From CAYLYP01 sp964387795 (GTDB taxonomy: Bacteria > Bacteroidota > Bacteroidia > Bacteroidales > UBA7960): a stretch of DNA of 38,965 nt. The stretch spans positions 1 to 38,965 of the forward strand of contig CAYLYP010000024.1 in assembly GCA_964387795.1 (NCBI GenBank), in the 5' to 3' direction. The first letter of the stretch is position 1, and every line of letters begins with the position of its first letter. A program made the translations under genes and the position numbers. Shown here in pieces: positions 34,524 to 38,965 of the stretch. Below the pieces are notes generated by a model. That model made no database searches, had not been told where the DNA came from, and saw nothing but the letters and a program-made list of their open reading frames with translations.

Positions 34524-34561
34524 AAGCCCCAATGATTAAATCATAATTGGGGCTTTTTTTT
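34524..34561 (+). terminator. Terminator of the second receptor gene
   Basis: AAGCCCCAAT and ATTGGGGCTT form a 10-bp stem, with further GAT/ATC pairing inside, followed by a long T run. It is 30 nt past the stop. Confidence 0.92.
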
Positions 34562-34698
34562 TCTTCTCATAAGATTTTATCAGGGGTGTATAATAAAAAA
34601 ATAATTTATGCCCGATTGTCTGTGAGCTTGTTCCAATATTTTATTAATTTTATCGACCAAAATAACACTGTTTTAATGGATAAAAAAACAACCCAAAT

Positions 34699-35565
34699 AT
34701 GTCATACTTCTGTCGTTTTATAAGCAGCTTTAATTATTTCAAGTTGGCTCATCTGATAATGCTGATTGTTTTTTTTACAATATCTGGTAACATTTGTGCA
34801 AACCAGTCAATAAAAATGGATTCATTACTTAAAGTAAGGAATCAATATGAGAAAGATATTTTGAATTATATTAGTGAAAATAAAGACATACAGGAAGCAC
34901 ACATCAGGCCATTGTTAGATTCCCTTAACAAAGCAGATAATCTCATTGTATTAGAAATAAAGCAATTAGATGAAAGCCTGAATATGAAAATCAGAAATAT
35001 TGATAGTATTCAGAATCAATTAGCAAATAAAGAAAATGACATAAAAGTTTTGTACCAGTTTTTGAATTATCTGTTATTTGGATTGGTATTATTTGTAATC
35101 ATGTTTTTTGTTTTATTAACAGTTTACCTGGTAAAAAAACAAAAATATGCCGGATTGGGCGGCGAAATTATGAAGTTAAAGCATTACTCCGAAAAGTATA
35201 GGTTGGAAGTAGAGAAAGGGAAGGAGGAGATGGCACATTTAGTTGAGAAGAATCAGGCATTATCAAGAGAGATGTTTTCGATTGAAAAAAGTATTCAGGA
35301 GCATGTGAAAATTGATTCAAACAAAGTAAAGACACCAGACAAAGAAATTATTGAGTTGAGGGCTATGCTATCTGTATTACAAGCCCGAAATCAGAAGATG
35401 GAGGAGCAACAAGCCAGACAATCAGAGATAATAGTATTACCAGAAGAAAAAAGTCTTGTGGCTGCATTGGAGAAGGAGCGTTTATTGCATGAACATGTGA
35501 GGGAGGAACTGTTGAGATTGAGGCAGGAGTATCATGATTTAAAGCAAAAAGCAGGAATAGAATAA
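34699..35565 (+). CDS. Membrane coiled-coil protein, function unknown
   Basis: A 288-residue protein I do not recognise. A signal peptide or first helix (about 15-34, LAHLIMLIVFFTISGNICA) precedes a charged helical periplasmic region (40-115) with heptad character (SLNMKIRNIDSIQNQLANKE). A transmembrane helix follows at about 120-145 (LFGLVLFVIMFFVLLTVYLV), then a cytoplasmic coiled coil to the end (ELRAMLSVLQARNQKMEEQQ; LLHEHVREELLRLRQEYHDL). It ends the signalling neighbourhood after the two output-less receptors, which also end in coiled coils. A scaffold or partner role is speculative; it has its own upstream gap and terminator. Confidence 0.8.
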   Translation: MSYFCRFISSFNYFKLAHLIMLIVFFTISGNICANQSIKMDSLLKVRNQYEKDILNYISENKDIQEAHIRPLLDSLNKADNLIVLEIKQLDESLNMKIRNIDSIQNQLANKENDIKVLYQFLNYLLFGLVLFVIMFFVLLTVYLVKKQKYAGLGGEIMKLKHYSEKYRLEVEKGKEEMAHLVEKNQALSREMFSIEKSIQEHVKIDSNKVKTPDKEIIELRAMLSVLQARNQKMEEQQARQSEIIVLPEEKSLVAALEKERLLHEHVREELLRLRQEYHDLKQKAGIE

Positions 35566-35570
35566 AAAAA

Positions 35571-35595
35571 AGAGGGGCAAAAGCCCCTCTTTTTA
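35571..35595. terminator. Bidirectional terminator between the coiled-coil gene and rplT
   Basis: AGAGGGGC (35571-35578), loop AAAA and GCCCCTCT (35583-35590) form a perfect 8-bp stem, with T after and A before, between two convergent genes. It serves the coiled-coil gene on plus and the thrS-infC-rpmI-rplT operon on minus. Confidence 0.93.
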
Positions 35596-35617
35596 ATACC
35601 CTGTTTATTGAAAAATT

Positions 35618-35965
35618 TTATCTTTTTACTTTATCAACAATCGCTTTGAATGCTTCCGGATTGTTCATTGCTAAGTCAGCTAGAACTTTACGGTTAATCA
35701 CGATATTGGCTTTTGAGAGTTCACCCATAAATTTTGAGTAGCTCATTCCGTACTGACGCACACCTGCGTTGATACGTTGGATCCACAATTTGCGGAAATT
35801 CCTTCTTTTTTGTCTCCTGTCACGGTAAGCATAACCCTGGCCTTTTTCCCAGGTGTTTTTTGCTACTGTCCAGATGTTTTTCCTTGACCCAAAATAACCA
35901 CGGGTAAGGCTAAGTATTTTTTTTCTTCTACGGCGTGCCGCAACAACGTTAACTGATCTTGGCAT
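35618..35965 (-). CDS. rplT: 50S ribosomal protein L20
   Basis: A 115-residue rRNA-binding protein needed for large-subunit assembly. The sequence begins MPRSVNVVAARRRRKKILS and contains RGYFGSRKNIWTVAKN and YRDRRQKRRNFRKLWI, all classical L20. The frame stays open upstream to 36028, but those residues are not L20; the family start is the ATG at 35965. Last gene of the thrS-infC-rpmI-rplT operon. In E. coli L20 represses this operon at the rpmI leader; no such structure was verified here. Confidence 0.97.
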   Translation of the reverse strand: MPRSVNVVAARRRRKKILSLTRGYFGSRKNIWTVAKNTWEKGQGYAYRDRRQKRRNFRKLWIQRINAGVRQYGMSYSKFMGELSKANIVINRKVLADLAMNNPEAFKAIVDKVKR

Positions 35966-36052
35966 AATTTTGTTTTTTTTGATCAAGCGCCTGTTGTTCA
36001 CCAACAGATCTTTTATGGCTTGATACAAGGTTAATAACTGTTTAAAAAAGAA

Positions 36053-36247
36053 TTACATGCAAAGCATTTTTCTCACTTTGGCCATGTCGGCGCCATCTAC
36101 CAAAGTTGATTTGGTAAGATTGCGTTTTCTTTTGGTTGTTTTCTTTGTAAGGATGTGGCTTTTAAAAGCATGCTTCCTTTTTACTTTTCCAGTACCAGTG
36201 AGCGTAAAGCGTTTTTTCGCACTGGCTTTTACTTTCATTTTAGGCAT
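36053..36247 (-). CDS. rpmI: 50S ribosomal protein L35
   Basis: A 64-residue basic protein: MPKMKVKASAKKRFTLTGTG, then KRKHAFKSHILTKKTTKRKRN, matching L35 in length and pattern. It sits between infC and rplT as in most bacteria; the opposite-strand frame over it is a shadow. Confidence 0.97.
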   Translation of the reverse strand: MPKMKVKASAKKRFTLTGTGKVKRKHAFKSHILTKKTTKRKRNLTKSTLVDGADMAKVRKMLCM

Positions 36248-36289
36248 TTTTTCAATAATTTAGGGTGATTAACAAAAAAAAACAGGGTA

Positions 36290-36853
36290 TTATTTCTTAC
36301 CGGATTTCTTGGATGAAACTAACATAATCATCCTTTTTCCCTCCAGTTTTGGCAATTGTTCAATTTTTCCATATTCTTCAATCTCCTGGGCAAAACGAAG
36401 CAATATTAATTCGCCTTGTTCTTTATAAACGATTGACCTTCCTTTGAAGAATACGAATACTTTTAATTTTGAACCTTCCTCCAGAAATTTAATGGCATGT
36501 TTTAATTTGAAATTAAAATCATGATCATCGGTATTAGGTCCAAGTCTGATTTCCTTTAATACAATTTTTGCTGCATTGGCTTTAATTTCTTTTTGCTTTT
36601 TTTTCAGCTCATAAAGAAATTTCTTGTAGTCCAGTATCTTGCATACTGGTGGATTTGCAGCAGGTGCAATTTCAACAAGGTCAAGGCCTTGTTCCTGCGC
36701 TAAAACCAAAGCATCTTTAATGTTAAAAATGCCTGGTTCGATATCATCGCCTACCACACGTACAACGGGCGCTTTAATATGCTGATTGATTTTGTGCGGG
36801 TCTTCCTGTTTAACAGGTCCCCTTCTTGGTCTGGGTGTTACTGGCGTTGCTAT
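36290..36853 (-). CDS. infC: Translation initiation factor IF-3, atypical start codon
   Basis: A 187-residue IF-3. The N-domain contains HKINQHIKAPVVRVVGDDIE and the C-domain KEIRLGPNTDDHDFNFKLK and FFKGRSIVYKEQG. The protein must start upstream of the GTG at 36757, because conserved N-domain residues precede it. In frame, an upstream TAG lies five codons before ATA (36853-36851) and no ATG, GTG or TTG occurs between that TAG and 36757. The ATA gives MATPVTPRPRRGP after initiator reading and is preceded, 7 nt away, by AGGAGGA. IF-3 genes of other bacteria use AUU, by which IF-3 limits its own synthesis; the ATA here is probably equivalent. Confidence 0.95.
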   Translation of the reverse strand: MATPVTPRPRRGPVKQEDPHKINQHIKAPVVRVVGDDIEPGIFNIKDALVLAQEQGLDLVEIAPAANPPVCKILDYKKFLYELKKKQKEIKANAAKIVLKEIRLGPNTDDHDFNFKLKHAIKFLEEGSKLKVFVFFKGRSIVYKEQGELILLRFAQEIEEYGKIEQLPKLEGKRMIMLVSSKKSGKK

Positions 36854-36860
36854 GTTTAAA

Positions 36861-36867
36861 TCCTCCT
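36861..36867 (-). promoter_or_regulatory. Strong Shine-Dalgarno sequence of infC
   Basis: The minus strand reads AGGAGGA, 7 nt before the ATA start. Most genes in this window lack such a site. It supports the non-standard start codon of infC. Confidence 0.85.
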
Positions 36868-36908
36868 ACTTTTGTTTGTAATTGTGTTAATTTATTTATT
36901 TTAAACTG

Positions 36909-38846
36909 TTAGAATGAAGTTAATGAATTAATTTCATCCTGAACCAATTTTGCAAATTGTTCAACAGTAAATGAACCAAGGTCTCCCTGGCCATGTTTAC
37001 GTACAGAAATTGTGTTTTCAGCTTCTTCTTTTTCCCCTACAATAATCATATAAGGAATCTTACGGGTTTCAGCATCGCGGATTTTCTTCCCGGCTTTTTC
37101 TGCCCGTTCATCAATAAGGCTGCGAATTTCGTAATTATTTAGCAAATTTAAAACTTTTTTCGCATAATTCTCGTATTTCTCACTGATTGGTAAAACTATA
37201 GCCTGATCAGGAGTGAGCCAAAGCGGAAAACTTCCTGCACAATGTTCAATTAAAACTGCAACAAATCGTTCCATTGAACCAAATGGTGCCCTATGAATCA
37301 TTACCGGGCGGTGTTTCTGATTGTCGCTGCCTGTATATTCAAGTTCGAAACGTTCAGGAAGATTGTAGTCAACCTGAATAGTTCCCAATTGCCATTTGCG
37401 ACCTAAAGCATCCTTCACCATGAAGTCCAGTTTAGGGCCATAAAAAGCTGCTTCACCCAGTTCAACAACTGCATCAAGGCCTTTTTCCTTACATGATTCT
37501 ATGATGGCAGCTTCTGCTTTTTCCCAATTCTCTTCACTTCCAATGTATTTTTCTTTGTTATTGGGGTCGCGAAGCGAAATCTGTGCACTAAATTCATTGA
37601 ATTTTAATGCCTTAAATATATACAGAACAATGTCCATTACCTTCAGAAATTCTTCTTTTACCTGGTCAGGACGACAAAAGATATGTGCATCATCCTGGGT
37701 AAATCCTCTTACACGGGTCAATCCATGCAATTCACCACTTTGTTCATATCTATAGACTGTACCAAATTCGGCCATACGGATTGGGAGATCTTTGTATGAA
37801 CGCTGGCTTACCTTATAAATTTCACAATGGTGAGGGCAGTTCATGGGTTTAAGCATAAACTCTTCACCTTCTGCTGGTGTTGTTATCGGACGAAAAGAAT
37901 CTTTTCCATATTTTTCGTAATGCCCACTGGTAACATACAATTCCTTATTCCCAATATGAGGGGTAATGACCTGCATATAACCACTCTGACGCTGAACTTT
38001 ACGAAGGAACCTCTCAAGGTTTTCCCTTAATGCAGCGCCTTTTGGTAACCATAAAGGAAGGCCCAGGCCTACTTTTGTTGAAAATGCAAATAGCTCAAGT
38101 TCTTTTCCAAGTTTACGGTGATCCCTTTTCTTGGCCTCCTCAAGCATTGTTAGGTATTCAGTCAGGTCTTTTTGTTTTGGAAATGTAATTCCATAAACAC
38201 GGGTAAGCTGTTTACGGCTTTCATCTCCCCTCCAATAGGCTCCGGCAAGGCTTAATACCTTAACAGCTTTAATAGCTGAGGTATCTGGAAGGTGAGGGCC
38301 ACGGCAAAGGTCAACAAAGCCGCCTGATTCATAAAGGGTAATAGTGCCATCTTCAAGGTCTTTCAATAAGTCGAGCTTATATTCATCCCCTTTTTCGGTA
38401 AAATACGCAATGGCTTCATCCTTACTCACTTCTTTACGGACAAAAGTGTTTTTGTGCTGAAGGATTTCCATCATCTTTTTTTCGATAAGCTCGAAATCGT
38501 TTGATGAAAGAACCTGGTTGCCGGTATCTATATCATAATAAAAGCCATTTTCAATATCAGGGCCTATACCAAATTTCGTTCCCGGGAATACAGCTTCAAT
38601 TGCTTCAGCCATTAAATGTGCTGATGAATGCCACATAGTTGCTTTTCCTTCAGGATCATTCCAGGTATGTAACTTCACATTGGCATCAGCAGTAATTGGC
38701 CGGGTAAGGTCTAAAACCACACCGTTTACAGTTGCTGAAAGCACATTACGTGCAAGGCCTTCACTTATGCTTTTTGCAATTTCTAAAGCATTAATCCCTT
38801 CAGGGTATTCCCTTACCGAGTTATCTGGGAGTGTTATTTTAATCAT
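36909..38846 (-). CDS. thrS: Threonyl-tRNA synthetase
   Basis: A 645-residue class II synthetase that charges tRNA(Thr). The TGS domain (1-62) starts MIKITLPDNSVREYPEG. The editing domain has HSSAH (His73, His77). The catalytic core includes the zinc-binding residues in KPMNCPHHCEIYK, TQDDAHIF and MIHRAPFGSMERF. An anticodon-binding domain ends the protein (LIDERAEKAGKKIRDAE). I use the ATG at 38846; the frame is open to 38957, but the extra residues are not part of TGS and cross the promoter. First gene of the operon with infC, rpmI and rplT. No T-box leader is seen. Confidence 0.98.
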   Translation of the reverse strand: MIKITLPDNSVREYPEGINALEIAKSISEGLARNVLSATVNGVVLDLTRPITADANVKLHTWNDPEGKATMWHSSAHLMAEAIEAVFPGTKFGIGPDIENGFYYDIDTGNQVLSSNDFELIEKKMMEILQHKNTFVRKEVSKDEAIAYFTEKGDEYKLDLLKDLEDGTITLYESGGFVDLCRGPHLPDTSAIKAVKVLSLAGAYWRGDESRKQLTRVYGITFPKQKDLTEYLTMLEEAKKRDHRKLGKELELFAFSTKVGLGLPLWLPKGAALRENLERFLRKVQRQSGYMQVITPHIGNKELYVTSGHYEKYGKDSFRPITTPAEGEEFMLKPMNCPHHCEIYKVSQRSYKDLPIRMAEFGTVYRYEQSGELHGLTRVRGFTQDDAHIFCRPDQVKEEFLKVMDIVLYIFKALKFNEFSAQISLRDPNNKEKYIGSEENWEKAEAAIIESCKEKGLDAVVELGEAAFYGPKLDFMVKDALGRKWQLGTIQVDYNLPERFELEYTGSDNQKHRPVMIHRAPFGSMERFVAVLIEHCAGSFPLWLTPDQAIVLPISEKYENYAKKVLNLLNNYEIRSLIDERAEKAGKKIRDAETRKIPYMIIVGEKEEAENTISVRKHGQGDLGSFTVEQFAKLVQDEINSLTSF

Positions 38847-38874
38847 AATTGGTGTCTGTACAAAATTCAGGGCG

Positions 38875-38907
38875 CAAAGATAATGAATTTTAACGGTATT
38901 TTTACAA
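38875..38907 (-). promoter_or_regulatory. Promoter of the thrS-infC-rpmI-rplT operon
   Basis: The minus strand has TTG (38907-38905), a 22-bp spacer and TATCTTTG (38882-38875), a perfect -7 box. Transcription would begin near 38868 with a leader of about 22 nt. The spacer is 1 bp longer than usual. Confidence 0.55.
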
Positions 38908-38965
38908 TAAAAATCACTATTGTCCGGGAAAAACACAAAAACCTTTCTTTGAAGCAAAGCAGATC

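Noticed and set aside
36290..36757. infC starting at GTG 36757
   Set aside because: This would remove the conserved HKIN...VRVV part of the IF-3 N-domain, which continues in frame upstream to ATA.
38847..38965. T-box or other riboswitch before thrS
   Set aside because: The predicted leader is only about 22 nt and shows no T-box elements; the same holds for the short leader of valS.

Overview
The window is AT-rich chromosomal DNA from a member of the Bacteroidota, most likely an uncultured Bacteroidales/Marinilabiliales-type organism. The evidence is a gingipain-like protease with a type IX secretion C-terminal sorting domain, a BlaI repressor paired with an M56 peptidase that carries a TonB_C tail, a propeller/Y_Y_Y sensor kinase, and several matches to the Bacteroidota -7 promoter box TAnnTTTG. 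Clear Shine-Dalgarno sequences are almost absent; infC is the exception. TAG, TGA and TAA all serve as ordinary stops.

Layout. 1-1982: the 5' part of a Fic-family gene, cut by the window edge, with a three-copy repeat over its promoter, then a small lipoprotein gene. 2183-5563: valS (minus) and a gap holding copy A of a 230-bp element with terminal inverted repeats. 5564-11636: a secreted C25 cysteine protease, then a blaI-M56 operon with two evenly spaced operators. 11660-17014: an AspT/YidE transporter, a membrane metallophosphoesterase and PBP1C. 17190-25179: a PQQ-type propeller gene broken by an in-frame TAG, a NarL-type response regulator and its probable HisKA_3 sensor kinase. An AbiEi/AbiEii toxin-antitoxin pair on the opposite strand separates the regulator from the kinase. 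25368-28633: a photolyase, a YiiX-like lipoprotein, a DUF4878-like lipoprotein and a NUDIX CoA pyrophosphatase. 28930-35565: a signalling neighbourhood of a YfiR-like periplasmic protein, two paralogous membrane receptors (HAMP-GAF-coiled coil-PAS, no kinase, GGDEF or methyl-accepting domain) and a membrane coiled-coil protein. Copy B of the 230-bp element lies between the two receptors, inverted relative to copy A. 35618-38882: the conserved thrS-infC-rpmI-rplT operon on the minus strand. infC must start at a non-standard codon, read here as ATA.

How the parts work together. The housekeeping operons at the two ends frame accessory material. The best candidates for something new are (i) the YfiR-like protein next to output-less receptors, which suggests YfiR-type control re-used without cyclic-di-GMP; (ii) self-regulatory DNA at three loci (Fic, BlaI, AbiE), each with repeats over a recognisable -7 box; (iii) the 230-bp paired element; and (iv) the 18-bp palindrome ATACTACAATTGTAGTAT, which shares the ACTA-N6-TAGT form of the two BlaI sites. 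Family names come from motifs read by eye; no database search was run.
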